Counted from the first letter of the stretch, positions 36,261 to 47,248 are shown. The stretch is DNA of 64,000 bases from Devosia sp. (GCA_028290665.1 JAQGJK010000016.1:32707-96706); one strand, 5' to 3'. Translations and numbers: made by a program. The notes: generated from the sequence alone by a model not told the origin.

Positions 36261-37490
36261 ATGCGGCTCAATCGGCGTAATTTTCTTCATTCAGCAGCTG
36301 CGCTCGGCGCCGCTTCTTTCGTTCCGACGATGGGTTTTGCCCAGCAACAGCTGGCCCCGATGGTAGCGCCGCTCGACGCCAATACCGTCGCGGCGCAGCA
36401 GCTGATAGACACCATCGAGCCGATCCTGTCTTATGACACGGCCAACAATCTGCAGTTCGCCATCAGCCAGTACGAACCCTTCGCTGCGGCCGGCGGCTGG
36501 TACCCGGTATCGCAGGATGTGTACGGGCTGGCCCTCGGTTCCGACACATCGAACGTGCCGCTGCTGCGTCAGCGTCTGATGTCGTCGGGCGATCTGGCAC
36601 CCTCCGATGATTTCCCCAATCAGTTCGACGATTCTGTCGACCGCGCCGTGCGCGTCTTCCAGGCCCGCCATGGCCTGATCATCAACGGCACTGTCGATGA
36701 AGCGACCTATTTCGCCATGGCTGTGCCGGCCGATGTGCGGCTCAACCAGCTCAAGCTTAACCTCGCCCGGGTCAATGCTCTCGCTGGCAGCGCGCTCAGC
36801 GACCGCTATGTGTTGATCAACATCCCGGCAGCAACCATCGAGGCCGTCGAAGGCTCGATGGTGGCGCAGCGCCACACCGCCGTCGTCGGCCGGATCGACC
36901 GGCAGACTCCGATTCTCAATTCCAAGATCGCTCAGATCAATTTCAACCCGTACTGGCATGTGCCAAAGAGCATCATCCGCAATGATCTCATCAAGTACAT
37001 GAAGGAAAACCCGCAATACCTGACCGAGCAGCGGATCCATATTTATGATGCCAAAGGCCAGGAACTGGCGCCGACGTCGATCGACTGGAACACCGACGAA
37101 GCTGTCAGCTACATGTTCCGCCAGGAGCCCGGTGCGGACAATGCCATGGGCCATGTGAAGATCAACTTCTCCAACCCCTATGACGTCTACCTGCATGACA
37201 CACCGCAGAAGGCGCTGTTCGGCGAAAACACCCGGTTCCATTCCTCCGGCTGCGTCCGCGTCGGCGAAGTGCCGTCGCTTGTTACCTGGTTGCTGCAATC
37301 CAATGGCGACTGGAATGGTGGTCGCGTCGACTCGATGTTCCAGACCAACGAGCGGCTCGACGTCTCGATCAATTCGCCGGTGCCGATCCACACCACCTAC
37401 ATTACCGCGTGGGCCAACCGGCAGGGCACCGTCAGCTTCCGCGACGACGTCTACCTGTTCGACTCGCAGGGCAAAGTCAGCTTCGGCTGA
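36261..37490 (+). CDS. ldtP: Tat-exported L,D-transpeptidase (YkuD) with peptidoglycan-binding domain
   Basis: 409-residue enzyme making 3-3 cross-links or anchoring proteins in peptidoglycan. A twin-arginine-type signal, LNRRNFLHSAAALGA, ends at about residue 27. A peptidoglycan-binding domain (VDRAVRVFQARHGLIINGTV) is followed by the YkuD domain, with KINFSNPYDVYLHDTP and the catalytic motif HSSGCVRVGEVPSL, Cys near residue 330. The start ATG 36261 has GCAGGTGACTTG before it; the frame's GTG at 36231 is rejected. It is controlled, by analogy, by LdtR. Confidence 0.92.
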   Translation: MRLNRRNFLHSAAALGAASFVPTMGFAQQQLAPMVAPLDANTVAAQQLIDTIEPILSYDTANNLQFAISQYEPFAAAGGWYPVSQDVYGLALGSDTSNVPLLRQRLMSSGDLAPSDDFPNQFDDSVDRAVRVFQARHGLIINGTVDEATYFAMAVPADVRLNQLKLNLARVNALAGSALSDRYVLINIPAATIEAVEGSMVAQRHTAVVGRIDRQTPILNSKIAQINFNPYWHVPKSIIRNDLIKYMKENPQYLTEQRIHIYDAKGQELAPTSIDWNTDEAVSYMFRQEPGADNAMGHVKINFSNPYDVYLHDTPQKALFGENTRFHSSGCVRVGEVPSLVTWLLQSNGDWNGGRVDSMFQTNERLDVSINSPVPIHTTYITAWANRQGTVSFRDDVYLFDSQGKVSFG

Positions 37491-37495
37491 CGCCG

Positions 37496-37699
37496 ATGGG
37501 GGACGACCGGGCGGGGCTTTCGGAAGTTCTCTTCGAGTTCAGGCAAGTGGGGCCGCAGATTCGCGTCGCGGCCCTCGATGCCGCGAGCGGTATCGAAGTG
37601 GTGGTCATCGCCCCGCTCAGCGCCTCGCGGGCCCAGATGCAGACGCTGGCCCTCGCCAAGCTCAGGCGGCGGCTGTTGGGGCCGGTTGAAAAACTGTAG
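37496..37699 (+). CDS. Small conserved protein (DUF6898-like)
   Basis: 67-residue protein starting 5 bp after the ldtP stop. It has the pattern VLFEFRQVGPQIRVAALDAASGIEVVVIAP, followed by ALAKLRRRL, which recalls the small DUF6898 proteins found near ldt genes in Hyphomicrobiales. The family assignment is tentative and no function is known. It is likely cotranscribed with ldtP. Confidence 0.6.
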   Translation: MGDDRAGLSEVLFEFRQVGPQIRVAALDAASGIEVVVIAPLSASRAQMQTLALAKLRRRLLGPVEKL

Positions 37700-37801
37700 C
37701 GACGCGGAGCCGGGTTGCACCGGCATTGCTTGGCATCCCCCCGACGCGGTGGTAAAGGCAGGAACGCCTGCACGACCCCTCAATTGCCACGGGAGACGCC
37801 C

Positions 37802-39106
<1,305 letters not shown>

Positions 39107-39115
39107 GCCGGTCGC

Positions 39116-39598
39116 ATGCGCTGCCCCTACTGTGGAAATGACGACACGCAGGTCAAGGACAGTCGCCCGACCGAGGATTCGAGCGCGATTCGCCGCCGCC
39201 GCGTCTGCAATGGCTGCGGCGGCCGCTTCACTACTTTTGAACGCGTCCAGTTGCGCGACCTGATGGTGGTGAAAAAATCCGGCCGCCGCGTACCGTTCGA
39301 TCGCGACAAGCTGGCGCGTTCGGTCAACACGGCGCTACGCAAGCGCGACGTCGAGCCTGAGCGCGTCGAGCGGATGATTTCGGGTGTGGTCCGCCAACTC
39401 GAAAGCCTCGGCGATGGTGAGGTGTCTTCGGACCAGATCGGCGAGTTCGTCATGGACGGCCTCAAGGGCCTCGACGATGTTGCCTTCGTGCGGTTCGCCT
39501 CGGTGTACCGTAACTTCGCTGCCGCCGATGATTTTCGCTCATTCCTCACCGAACTCGCGGACGAGAACCCCGCCGAACGTCCCGGAGACGACGATTGA
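39116..39598 (+). CDS. nrdR: Transcriptional repressor NrdR
   Basis: 160-residue nucleotide-sensing repressor of ribonucleotide reductase genes. The N-terminal zinc ribbon is [18 protein letters not shown] with [12 protein letters not shown]; the ATP-cone begins at [16 protein letters not shown]. It lies 9 bp after glyA and overlaps nusB by TTGA. The rib genes that often separate nrdR from nusB in relatives are not here. Confidence 0.96.
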   Translation: MRCPYCGNDDTQVKDSRPTEDSSAIRRRRVCNGCGGRFTTFERVQLRDLMVVKKSGRRVPFDRDKLARSVNTALRKRDVEPERVERMISGVVRQLESLGDGEVSSDQIGEFVMDGLKGLDDVAFVRFASVYRNFAAADDFRSFLTELADENPAERPGDDD

Positions 39599-40095
39599 CC
39601 AGTGCTGATCCTGCCACTCCGAGCGCCGTGAAACCGGCGAACCAGCGCGGCGCCGCGCGGCTTGCCGCCGTGCAGGCGCTGTACCAGATGGATGTGGGGC
39701 GCCAGTCGCTCGAAGACACGCTGGCCCAGTTCAACACTTTCCATCTTGGGCGTGAGTTCGAGGGTGAGCAGTATCTGCCTGCCGATGCCGATTTCTTTCG
39801 GCAGATCGTCGCCGGTGTCATCAAAGCGCAGCTCGATATTGATCCCGCCGTCGATGCGGCGCTGACTGATGAATGGCCGGTGGCTCGCATCGATGCGACG
39901 CTGCGCGCGATTCTGCGAGCCGGGGCGTTTGAACTTGTCCGCCGCCCGGATATACCGCCGCGTGTCGTCATCACCGAATATGTGGATGTGGCCAAGGCGT
40001 TCTTCACCGACGACACGCCGGGAATGGTCAACGCCGTGCTGGAAACGCTGGCGCGTACCGCAGGCCGCGATCTCGCCGCCGTGGCGAAGAGCTGA
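39595..40095 (+). CDS. nusB: Transcription antitermination factor NusB
   Basis: 166-residue factor that, with NusE, NusA and NusG, supports antitermination of rRNA transcription. Motifs are [18 protein letters not shown] at the N terminus and [37 protein letters not shown] residues (the segment [11 protein letters not shown] is visible). The start is a TTG at 39595 inside the nrdR stop (TTGA), with CGGAGACGACGA just before it. There is no clear terminator before the convergent BamE gene 27 bp away. Confidence 0.94.
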   Translation: MTSADPATPSAVKPANQRGAARLAAVQALYQMDVGRQSLEDTLAQFNTFHLGREFEGEQYLPADADFFRQIVAGVIKAQLDIDPAVDAALTDEWPVARIDATLRAILRAGAFELVRRPDIPPRVVITEYVDVAKAFFTDDTPGMVNAVLETLARTAGRDLAAVAKS

Positions 40096-40122
40096 CCCCT
40101 CCGCCGCCGGTGCTTTGTCGAC

Positions 40123-40572
40123 CTAGATCGACGAGATAATCGACTCGATGAAGCTCTTGTCTGCGCCGAATGAGGGCGTGCGCCGCGCCGAGATGGTGAT
40201 CGAGCGACCGTCTTTCAGGCCGTACATCGCCGTATCGACGACCTTCATGTTCTTGTCGAAATACACCGCCAGCACGGTGCGCTCGGTCGGTATCTTAAGG
40301 CCGAAAGCCGTCTGGTTCACTTTGGTTTCGACATAATACCACGCCGTCTGGCCGCCGAATTCATTGGTAGTCATCGGCGAGCCGAGGACCGTGGCGACCA
40401 GCTTGTCGCTCTGTCCGGGCCGCACCTGCTGGATCGCGTCTTTCGGCAGCACATAGCCCTGCGTCCGCGTCTGCACGAAACCGGTCGACGCCGTGCACGC
40501 GCTCAAGGCGAGTGGAGCGCATAAGGTTACGGCAATCGCCAGAGCACGTCCGGCCTTCAAACTCAGCTGCAT
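40123..40572 (-). CDS. Outer-membrane lipoprotein BamE/SmpA-like
   Basis: 149-residue lipoprotein. The signal peptide ends at a lipobox LALSAC with Cys26. The mature part has the BamE-type pattern DAIQQVRPGQSDKLVATVLGSPMTTNEFGGQTAWYYVET. BamE helps the BAM complex insert outer-membrane proteins. It lies alone on the minus strand, convergent with nusB and divergent from the UQCC gene, so its transcription start lies in the 169-bp gap 40573-40741. Confidence 0.87.
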   Translation of the reverse strand: MQLSLKAGRALAIAVTLCAPLALSACTASTGFVQTRTQGYVLPKDAIQQVRPGQSDKLVATVLGSPMTTNEFGGQTAWYYVETKVNQTAFGLKIPTERTVLAVYFDKNMKVVDTAMYGLKDGRSITISARRTPSFGADKSFIESIISSI

Positions 40573-40741
40573 AGATTTGACTTTCCAGATGGCACTCGAC
40601 TATAGGCACGCGACAGCCCGCAACGCATCAACTCAGCTCGCGCCGCGCGCATGTGTAGCCGTCATCGGCCCCAAATGGCAAGGCGACACCGGCTGGTTGC
40701 CCGGCTTTGAAGTCCGATGATCACGACGCGGAAACCGTATC

Positions 40742-41269
40742 ATGATCATGTCCCTGTTTCGTAAAAACACTGCTACCAACGCGGTTTACGCCGCATATGA
40801 GAGTATTGTGGCGCAATCCCGGCAGCCGGTTTTCTACGCCGAATGGGGCGTTCCCGACACGGTGACCGGTCGCTTTGACATGATTTCGTTGCATCTTGCC
40901 CTGCTCTTTCGGCGTTTGCGCAGAGCCGGGCAACCGGCGAAAGACTATGCACAGGCGGTTTTCGACCTGTTTTTTAAAGACATGGACCAGTCGCTTCGCG
41001 AGATGGGTGTATCGGATATGGGTGTCCCGAAGCGCATCGAGAAGATGGGCTCGCTATTCTACGGGCTGCTCGCCAGTGTCAACGAAGCCATCGATGGCGG
41101 CGACCGCGCGACGCTTGAAGCGGTACTGTCCCGCAACGTCTTTGCTGACAGCCCGACCGCCGACGTAAAGGCACTGACAATCTATCTTGAGTCGCAGTCG
41201 GCGCGGCTGGCGATGTTGCCGATCGACACGCTTCTCGCCGGGCAATTCGGCATGGGAACTGCAGCATGA
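40742..41269 (+). CDS. Ubiquinol-cytochrome c chaperone (UQCC/CBP3 family)
   Basis: 175-residue protein of the UQCC family, which in mitochondria and alphaproteobacteria assists cytochrome bc1 assembly. Landmarks are FYAEWGVPDTVTGRFDMISLHLALLFRR, DYAQAVFDLFFKDMDQSLREMGVSDMGVPKRIEKM-type segments (GVPKRIEKMG is visible). ATG 40742 is preceded by GGAAACCGTATC; ATG 40748 is an alternative. Its stop overlaps the DUF177 gene (ATGA). Confidence 0.9.
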   Translation: MIMSLFRKNTATNAVYAAYESIVAQSRQPVFYAEWGVPDTVTGRFDMISLHLALLFRRLRRAGQPAKDYAQAVFDLFFKDMDQSLREMGVSDMGVPKRIEKMGSLFYGLLASVNEAIDGGDRATLEAVLSRNVFADSPTADVKALTIYLESQSARLAMLPIDTLLAGQFGMGTAA

Positions 41270-41805
41270 GTCGCCCTCCGGAACCGCGTCTCGAGGCCTC
41301 TGTGCGGCTCGACACGCTGCCTGCCACCGGCAAGGCAATCGAGATCAAGGCCGAGTCCGAACAGCGCGCTGAAATCGCTGCGAGCCTCGGCGTGACCTCG
41401 GTAGACAGCCTGGTGGCAACGGTCACCGCCCTGCCGTTCCGCGGTGGCATCCGCGCGCAGGGTCGGTTGCTGGCTACGGTGATCCAGCCCTCGGTGATCA
41501 CGCTCGAGCCGATTACCCAGCAGATCGACGAGGTGATCGACCGAGTTTTTCTCCCGGGACGAGAAAAGGACTATGCCGGCCCCGCCAATGCCGAGATTTT
41601 CGTTGATCTCGAGGGCGACGATCTGCCCGACAATTTGGTTGGCGGCGTAGCGGATCTATCCGAACTGATCATCGAAACACTGGCCTTGGCTATCGACCCC
41701 TATCCTCGCGAGCCCGATGCCGAACTGCCGGCGGCAGCGTTCGATTCGGACGGAGCCGAGGAGCATCCATTTGCAAGACTTATTGCGCTGAAGGACAAGC
41801 TTTGA
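41266..41805 (+). CDS. DUF177 (YceD) family protein
   Basis: 179-residue YceD-like protein. The N-terminal region is LTAS-type, and the C-terminal part has ITQQIDEVIDRVFLPG and LIIETLALAIDPYPREPDAE. Family members affect 23S rRNA or lipid/ribosome assembly; rpmF, the usual neighbour, is not next to it, plsX comes 76 bp later. ATGA overlap with UQCC gene. The family call is firm, the function unsure. Confidence 0.87.
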   Translation: MSRPPEPRLEASVRLDTLPATGKAIEIKAESEQRAEIAASLGVTSVDSLVATVTALPFRGGIRAQGRLLATVIQPSVITLEPITQQIDEVIDRVFLPGREKDYAGPANAEIFVDLEGDDLPDNLVGGVADLSELIIETLALAIDPYPREPDAELPAAAFDSDGAEEHPFARLIALKDKL

Positions 41806-41881
41806 GCGTCAGGCCAACCCGGCGGGGCTTGCACCGAATGCCCGATAGACTATGTTGCACACGCCCTCCGCGAGGGTGCTC

Positions 41882-42964
41882 ATGCAGGCGCAGATGACCG
41901 ACAGCATTAGAATTTCGGTAGACGCGATGGGCGGTGACCGGGGCCCAACTATCGTGTTCGATGGCGCAGTCCTGGCATTGGCCGAGCGCCGCAATACCAG
42001 CTTTATCTTTCACGGTCGCCAAGAGGTGCTCGAACCGCTGCTCGACGCCCGCCCGGGGTTGAAGGCGGTGTCGAGCATCCGTCATGCAGAAATCAGCATC
42101 GAAATGGACGACAAACCCAGTCAGGCACTACGCAAAGGCAGGGGCGTGTCCTCGATGTGGAATGCCATCCAGGCCGTGAAGGATGGCGAGGCGGATGTCT
42201 GCATATCCGGCGGCAACACTGGCGCGCTGATGGCGATGTCGACCTTTTGCCTCCGCCCGATCGAAGGCATTTCGCGCCCCGGCATCGCCGCCATCTGGCC
42301 GACGCTGCGCGGGGACATCATCGTGCTCGACGTTGGCGCCACCGTCGGCGGCGACGCCAAGCAACTCGTCGATTTCTCGATTCTCGGCGCCGCTCTGGCC
42401 CGGGCGCTGTTCGACCAGGATGCGCCGCTCGTCGGGCTGCTCAATGTCGGTACCGAGGAGCTCAAGGGCCTCGATACTATCAAGGACGCTGGCCGGATCC
42501 TGTCACAGGCCAGCGGTGCCGGCTTCATCTACCACGGCTTCGTCGAAGGCGATGACCTCGGCAAGGGCACCGTCGACGTCGTCGTAACTGAGGGATTCGC
42601 CGGCAATATCGCGCTCAAAACCGCCGAGGGCACGGCCCGGCAGGTCGGCACGTATCTCCGCAATGCGCTCAAGGCCAATTTCATGTCCCGCGTCGGGGCG
42701 CTGTTCGCCAATCAGGCACTGTCGGCCATGAAGCGCAAACTTGATCCGCGCGTCATCAATGGCGGCGTGTTTTTGGGCCTCAACGGCGTCGTCATCAAAA
42801 GCCATGGCGGCACTGACGCCTTCGGCTTCAAGAGCGCGCTGGGTCTGGCATATGAAATGGCGCGCAGCCGCTTGACCGACAAGATCGCCGAAGGCATGCG
42901 CCGTTTTCCGCCGATGGCTGCTGCCGCCACGGCAATTCCCGAACCCGAGGCCAAGCCGGCGTGA
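41882..42964 (+). CDS. plsX: Phosphate acyltransferase PlsX
   Basis: 360-residue peripheral membrane enzyme making acyl-phosphate from acyl-ACP for phospholipid synthesis. Motifs: [44 protein letters not shown] and [11 protein letters not shown]. Start chosen as ATG 41882 because GAGGG lies five bases before; 41894 is an alternative. Its stop overlaps fabH as GTGA. The order plsX-fabH is the common lipid-synthesis pair. Confidence 0.94.
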   Translation: MQAQMTDSIRISVDAMGGDRGPTIVFDGAVLALAERRNTSFIFHGRQEVLEPLLDARPGLKAVSSIRHAEISIEMDDKPSQALRKGRGVSSMWNAIQAVKDGEADVCISGGNTGALMAMSTFCLRPIEGISRPGIAAIWPTLRGDIIVLDVGATVGGDAKQLVDFSILGAALARALFDQDAPLVGLLNVGTEELKGLDTIKDAGRILSQASGAGFIYHGFVEGDDLGKGTVDVVVTEGFAGNIALKTAEGTARQVGTYLRNALKANFMSRVGALFANQALSAMKRKLDPRVINGGVFLGLNGVVIKSHGGTDAFGFKSALGLAYEMARSRLTDKIAEGMRRFPPMAAAATAIPEPEAKPA

Positions 42965-43935
42965 CCGATAAACGCACCATTGTTCGCAGCGTCGGCGGTT
43001 ACCTGCCGGCTCGGATCATGACGAACGAGGAATTGGCCAAAACCGTCGATACGTCCGACGAATGGATCGTCCAGCGCACCGGCATCCGCGAGCGGCACAT
43101 TGCCGCCGAGGGGGAGAACACCTCCGATCTCGCCACCGCGGCGGGGCGCAAGGCCATGGAAAATGCCGGCCTGACCATTGCCGACATCGATCTGATCATC
43201 GTCGCGACCACGACGCCGGACATGACCTTTCCCGCCACCGCGACGCTCGTGCAGCACAAACTCGGCATGCATCACGGCATGGCGTTCGACATCCAGGCGG
43301 TGTGTTCGGGCTTCGTCTATGCCATGACGACGGCAGACAGTTTCATCAAGACCGGGCTCGCCCGCCGGGCGCTGGTCATCGGCGCCGAAACCTTTTCCCG
43401 TCTGCTCGACTGGACCGATCGCGGCACTTGCGTGCTGTTCGGCGACGGCGCCGGGGCGGCGATCGTCGAACTCGCCGACAAGGACACCGATGCGAAGCGA
43501 GGGATTCTCGCTTCGGCGCTCCGGTCCGATGGCCAGCACTGGAACAAGCTGTACGTCGATGGTGGTCCGTCCTCGACCATGTCGGTCGGCCATGTCCGCA
43601 TGGAGGGCAAGGAAGTGTTCAAGCACGCCGTCGGGATGATCACCGATGTCGTTTACTCCGTGCTCGAAACTTCAGGCTACACCGTCGCCGATCTCGACTG
43701 GTTCGTGCCGCATCAAGCCAACAAGCGCATCATCGACGGCGCCGGGGTAAAGCTTGGCATTCCACCCGAAAAAGTCGTGATCACCGTCGACCGCCATGCC
43801 AATACCTCGGCCGCCTCGGTGCCGCTGGCGCTTGCGACCGCCGTTGCCGATGGCCGGATCAAGCGGGGCGATCTGGTGATGCTGGAAGCCATGGGCGGTG
43901 GCTTTACCTGGGGCGCAACGCTAATCCGGTGGTAA
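42961..43935 (+). CDS. fabH: Beta-ketoacyl-ACP synthase III
   Basis: 324-residue enzyme starting fatty acid synthesis from acetyl-CoA and malonyl-ACP. The catalytic triad is visible: Cys115 in [10 protein letters not shown], His in VPHQANKRI (about 250) and Asn in [13 protein letters not shown] (about 280). GTG 42961 is the start, overlapping the plsX stop (GTGA). Normal length. Transcription probably continues into ihfA through a possible internal promoter. Confidence 0.96.
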   Translation: MTDKRTIVRSVGGYLPARIMTNEELAKTVDTSDEWIVQRTGIRERHIAAEGENTSDLATAAGRKAMENAGLTIADIDLIIVATTTPDMTFPATATLVQHKLGMHHGMAFDIQAVCSGFVYAMTTADSFIKTGLARRALVIGAETFSRLLDWTDRGTCVLFGDGAGAAIVELADKDTDAKRGILASALRSDGQHWNKLYVDGGPSSTMSVGHVRMEGKEVFKHAVGMITDVVYSVLETSGYTVADLDWFVPHQANKRIIDGAGVKLGIPPEKVVITVDRHANTSAASVPLALATAVADGRIKRGDLVMLEAMGGGFTWGATLIRW

Positions 43936-43941
43936 GTCCGG

Positions 43942-43971
43942 TTGACGTTAAGCCGCTATGGGGTCTAGTCT
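43942..43971 (+). promoter_or_regulatory. Possible ihfA promoter
   Basis: TTGACG (43942-43947) and TAGTCT (43966-43971), spaced 18 bp, lie in the gap between fabH and ihfA. The -35 is good, the -10 only moderate. Confidence 0.35.
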
Positions 43972-44038
43972 TTCCGTCGACCGGGGGACAGAACAGCCTC
44001 AATGGTCGGTTCTTTTGGCGGAACGCGGGGTAGTATAA

Positions 44039-44350
44039 TTGGCCCAGAAAACTGTGACGCGAGCCGACTTGGCCGAAGCGGTCTATGAAAGCGTCGGCCT
44101 GTCGCGCACCGAGTCGGCTTCGCTGGTCGAGCGCGTTCTCGAACTGATCGGCGACGGGCTGGTCGAAGGCGACAACGTCAAATTGTCCTCGTTCGGGTCG
44201 TTTCAGGTCCGCTCAAAAAATGAGCGTATCGGACGCAATCCCAAAACCGGTGAGGAGGTGCCGATCCTGCCCCGCCAAGTTTTGGTGTTTAAACCCAGCA
44301 ACGTGTTGAAGTCCAAGATCAACAAATCTATGGTTCGTACTGGAAAATAG
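44039..44350 (+). CDS. ihfA: Integration host factor subunit alpha
   Basis: 103-residue DNA-bending protein, partner of IhfB. It shows [55 protein letters not shown] beta-arm residues ([12 protein letters not shown] is visible) with the Pro at the intercalating tip. Start is TTG 44039 with GCGGGGTAG upstream. The merR gene follows in 24 bp, an order conserved in alphaproteobacteria. Confidence 0.95.
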   Translation: MAQKTVTRADLAEAVYESVGLSRTESASLVERVLELIGDGLVEGDNVKLSSFGSFQVRSKNERIGRNPKTGEEVPILPRQVLVFKPSNVLKSKINKSMVRTGK

Positions 44351-44374
44351 AGCTTTCCCACGAAAGGGGCGCCC

Positions 44375-44857
44375 TTGGAGAAGTCTCCTGACGCCTTCCG
44401 GACCATTTCCGAGGCCGCTGACGAACTCAACCTGCCGCAGCACGTGCTGCGCTTTTGGGAGACGCGTTTCGCAACGATTCGGCCGCTGAAGCGCGGGGGC
44501 GGCCGTAGGTACTACCGACCCGAGGACGTGCTGCTGCTCAAGGGCATCCGTCACCTGCTCTACGATCAGGGCTTCACCATCAAGGGCGTGCAGCGCATCC
44601 TCAAGGAAAACGGCGGCAAACATGTTGCCGCCATCGGCGATGGTCAGGCCTTCGAACCGACGATGTTCCAGCCCCTCCCGGGTGAGGATTTGGGGCCGGC
44701 CGATCCGTCCGTCGACGTGCCAATCGGCCGTTTCGCCCCCACGCCGTCGGTCAACGCCCGCGCCGGCCTCGAAACCGCCGATCGCGAACGGCTATCCGGC
44801 GTCCTCCGCGAACTGCTCGATTGCAAACGCCTGCTGGAGCGGGCGAGGGAGACGTAA
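44375..44857 (+). CDS. MerR family transcriptional regulator
   Basis: 160-residue regulator with an N-terminal MerR winged helix ([43 protein letters not shown]) and a short, otherwise non-conserved C-terminal tail. It lacks obvious metal-binding cysteines: the single Cys at CKRLL is isolated. The start is a TTG at 44375 with AAGGGG upstream. Its conserved location after ihfA suggests a housekeeping role, but its target is unknown. Confidence 0.88.
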   Translation: MEKSPDAFRTISEAADELNLPQHVLRFWETRFATIRPLKRGGGRRYYRPEDVLLLKGIRHLLYDQGFTIKGVQRILKENGGKHVAAIGDGQAFEPTMFQPLPGEDLGPADPSVDVPIGRFAPTPSVNARAGLETADRERLSGVLRELLDCKRLLERARET

Positions 44858-44861
44858 TTGG

Positions 44862-46424
44862 CTATTCGTGCGCCGGCACCGCCTGTGGCGGGACCGTCGC
44901 CTTTGCCGCGTTCTTTTGCTCGACCGGCAACCGGACATCCTTGAGGGCCAGTGCGGCCACCAGCCCCAGCGCGAACATGCCGGCGCCGAAATAGAAGACG
45001 TTGGCGAACGCCGCCTGAAACACCGACACGGCCTGCGTGGCGATTTCCAGCGGCAACACTGCAATGCGGGCTGGAGTCAATTCAGCGACCGGTACGCCCA
45101 GTTGCAGCACGACTGCCGGGTCGAGCCCGGCCTGGCCACGCAGCAACGCGCCGTGCAAAATGCCGCCATTCGCGGCGAGTCCGAGCGACGCTCCGATCAT
45201 TCGCGCGAGGGTAATGGTTCCTGTCGCCGCGCCGACATCTTTACGCGGAGCTGCCGCTTGCACGGCGCTCATCAAGGTTTGCATTTGTAGGCCAATGCAG
45301 ACTGAAAAGAAGAACATCAGCACTCCGATCATCCAGATCGGTGTCGCCGCGGTGACCAGACTGAATAACAGCATAACCACAATCCCGAGTGCCATACTGG
45401 CGATGGGGTACGGCCGGTACCGCCCGCTGCGGGCCACCAGGTAGCCGACGCCGATCGAAGCGCTGAGCGATCCGATCGAGGACGGCAGAAACAACAGGCC
45501 AGCCAGTGCCGGCGGGAGGCCGGTTACAGTTTGGAGAAACAGTGCAAAATAGTTGAGCATACCGAGCGTCGCGACACCCGACACGACCGAGATCGCGAGC
45601 GATAACGCGATGGTCGAATTGCGCAACAGGTGTAGCGGCACGATCGGCTCAGCAGCCCGCCGCTCGACGACAACGAAACTCACCTGCGCCGCGACAATCA
45701 GGATCGGCAGGATATAGACCAGCGGACCCCCGCCGGCGCCGCCGCCAAGGACCGCCTCGGCCCAGAACACCAGCATGGTAACGGCGCCGGCCAGCAACAG
45801 CCCGCCGGGGAAATCGACACGATGGCTCTGGCGTTGTGTCGTCGCCGGCATGGCGAACAGCAGCACCGCGATGACGGCGATGCCGATCGGCAAATTGACG
45901 AGGAAGATGTACTGCCACCCGAACGCCTGCGAAATCAGCCCGCCCGCGACTGGTCCGGCCAGTCCCGACAGGGTGAACGCCGCCGAGGAATAGCCCTGGT
46001 ATTTCGAGCGTTCGCGCGGCTCGAACAGATCGGCGATGATACCGAAGGCCGAGGTCATCAAACCGCCGCCGCCGAGGCCCTGCAGCACGCGTGCGGCGAT
46101 CAGGCTCTCCATCGACCACGCCATGCCGCAGGCCAGCGACCCGACGACGAACAGCGCGATCGCCACCATGAACACCGGCTTGCGACCGAACAGGTCACCG
46201 AGTTTTCCATAAAACGGCGTGACCGCGGCGGTCGCCAGCAAATAGGCCGCGCCGACCCAGCCAAACAGTTCGAGATTGCCGAGATCGGCAGCGATGGTCG
46301 GCAGTGCCGTGGCCACGATCTGCATGTCGAGGGAGGCCATGAACATGCCGGTCAACACTGCCAGGTAGATGACGAACTTACGGCGCTGCGAGATTAGCAT
46401 GAGAGGCGAGGCGCTGCTGGACAT
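44862..46424 (-). CDS. MFS multidrug efflux transporter (DHA2 / EmrB-QacA family)
   Basis: 520-residue inner-membrane protein with about 14 hydrophobic segments, typical of DHA2 drug:proton antiporters. Visible motifs are LDMQIVATALPTIAADLG (TM1 region), GKLGDLFGRKPVF (motif A) and the antiporter segment GLAGPVAGGLIS. Start ATG 46424 has GGGAGAACATC before it; the longer frame is rejected. It is divergent from a MarR gene with an operator-like dyad between, so it is likely repressed by that MarR protein. The exported compounds are unknown. Confidence 0.91.
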   Translation of the reverse strand: MSSSASPLMLISQRRKFVIYLAVLTGMFMASLDMQIVATALPTIAADLGNLELFGWVGAAYLLATAAVTPFYGKLGDLFGRKPVFMVAIALFVVGSLACGMAWSMESLIAARVLQGLGGGGLMTSAFGIIADLFEPRERSKYQGYSSAAFTLSGLAGPVAGGLISQAFGWQYIFLVNLPIGIAVIAVLLFAMPATTQRQSHRVDFPGGLLLAGAVTMLVFWAEAVLGGGAGGGPLVYILPILIVAAQVSFVVVERRAAEPIVPLHLLRNSTIALSLAISVVSGVATLGMLNYFALFLQTVTGLPPALAGLLFLPSSIGSLSASIGVGYLVARSGRYRPYPIASMALGIVVMLLFSLVTAATPIWMIGVLMFFFSVCIGLQMQTLMSAVQAAAPRKDVGAATGTITLARMIGASLGLAANGGILHGALLRGQAGLDPAVVLQLGVPVAELTPARIAVLPLEIATQAVSVFQAAFANVFYFGAGMFALGLVAALALKDVRLPVEQKNAAKATVPPQAVPAHE

Positions 46425-46490
46425 GATGTTCTCCCGAGAATGCGTGACCATCGGTGCGGGCTCATTATGTGTCAAGCGCATAGATATGAA

Positions 46491-46510
46491 CGAGGCAACT
46501 AATTGCTTCG
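46491..46510. promoter_or_regulatory. MarR-type operator candidate
   Basis: CGAGGCAA-CTAA-TTGCTTCG: an 8-bp dyad with one mismatch pair and a 4-base centre, in the 113-bp gap between the MFS and MarR genes. Its size and symmetry fit MarR-family binding sites. Confidence 0.55.
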
Positions 46511-46537
46511 CGCATCAAAATCTGCTAGGCGCTCATC

Positions 46538-47116
46538 ATGATCATCGATCCGCCCCAACTGGCTCAGTGCCTCTCCGAACCGGACGCCCGAATGACCGAG
46601 CTTGCTAAGTCGCACGGCATGAGTCCCGCATCCGCCACGGCGATTGCGCGTATCGACGAAATTATGGGCCGCATCCGGCGGGGTATCTCGAAGCGGGAAT
46701 TTGGCCGGGAGGTCATCCGGCAGATCGACCCGAGCCTCGATGTCGGGCACCTCGACGCCATGTTTGCCATCGCCATGCCATCGACCGGTCACGGCGATGC
46801 CGAAGTGACCGTCGGGCTGGTCGCCGTGCGGCTCGGCCTCGATCCGTCGCGCGCCAGCCGGCTGACCTCGGAGATCGTCGAGAAAGGCTATGCCCGCCGC
46901 GTCGCGTCCCAGTCGGACGCCCGTCGCATCGGCCTCGAACTGACGGAACAGGGCCATGAATTTGCGCGGGTCGTGCGCGAGACCAAGCTCCGCATGTTCA
47001 ACACGGCCCTCCACGGTTGGCGTGAGGATGAGCTGGTAATCTTTGCCGAACTGCTCGACCGCTTCAGTACCTGGACGCGCCCTGAACCCCCTAAATCAAC
47101 CGATCCCACTGCCTGA
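46538..47116 (+). CDS. MarR family transcriptional regulator
   Basis: 192-residue MarR-type regulator. The winged helix has AEVTVGLVAVRLGLDPSRASRLTSEIVEKGYARRVASQSDARRIGLELTEQG as recognisable halves (RLGLDPSRASRLTSEIVEKG; SQSDARRIGLELTEQG). The N terminus is extended by about 40 residues. It faces the MFS exporter gene, with which it likely forms a drug-responsive pair. ATG 46538 gives the dimerisation helix in full. Confidence 0.87.
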   Translation: MIIDPPQLAQCLSEPDARMTELAKSHGMSPASATAIARIDEIMGRIRRGISKREFGREVIRQIDPSLDVGHLDAMFAIAMPSTGHGDAEVTVGLVAVRLGLDPSRASRLTSEIVEKGYARRVASQSDARRIGLELTEQGHEFARVVRETKLRMFNTALHGWREDELVIFAELLDRFSTWTRPEPPKSTDPTA

Positions 47117-47132
47117 CAACAGCCGACGAGGG

Positions 47133-47161
47133 TTGCCTTGGCGCGGCCGACCGACTATGGA
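47133..47161 (+). promoter_or_regulatory. Predicted promoter of tRNA-Pro
   Basis: TTGCCT (47133-47138), 17 bp, TATGGA (47156-47161); the tRNA begins 10 bp later, fitting a start point just upstream of the mature 5' end. Confidence 0.55.
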
Positions 47162-47171
47162 AACCTCAAGT

Positions 47172-47248
47172 CGGGGTGTAGCGCAGCCTGGTAGCGCATT
47201 TGTCTGGGGGACAAAGGGTCGCAGGTTCAAATCCTGTCACTCCGACCA
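47172..47248 (+). tRNA. tRNA-Pro (anticodon GGG)
   Basis: 77-nt cloverleaf with the CCA end encoded. Acceptor stem CGGGGTG / CACTCCG (one G-U), D arm GCGC...GCGC, anticodon stem TTTGT / ACAAA with loop CTGGGGG so the anticodon is GGG, and T arm GCAGG TTCAAAT CCTGT. It reads CCC and CCU proline codons. A hairpin terminator follows in 8 bases. Confidence 0.97.

Noticed and set aside
37700..37801. Possible riboswitch upstream of glyA
   Set aside because: Only a small hairpin GCAGG-AACG-CCTGC is seen; no conserved glycine, SAM or THF riboswitch core could be recognised.
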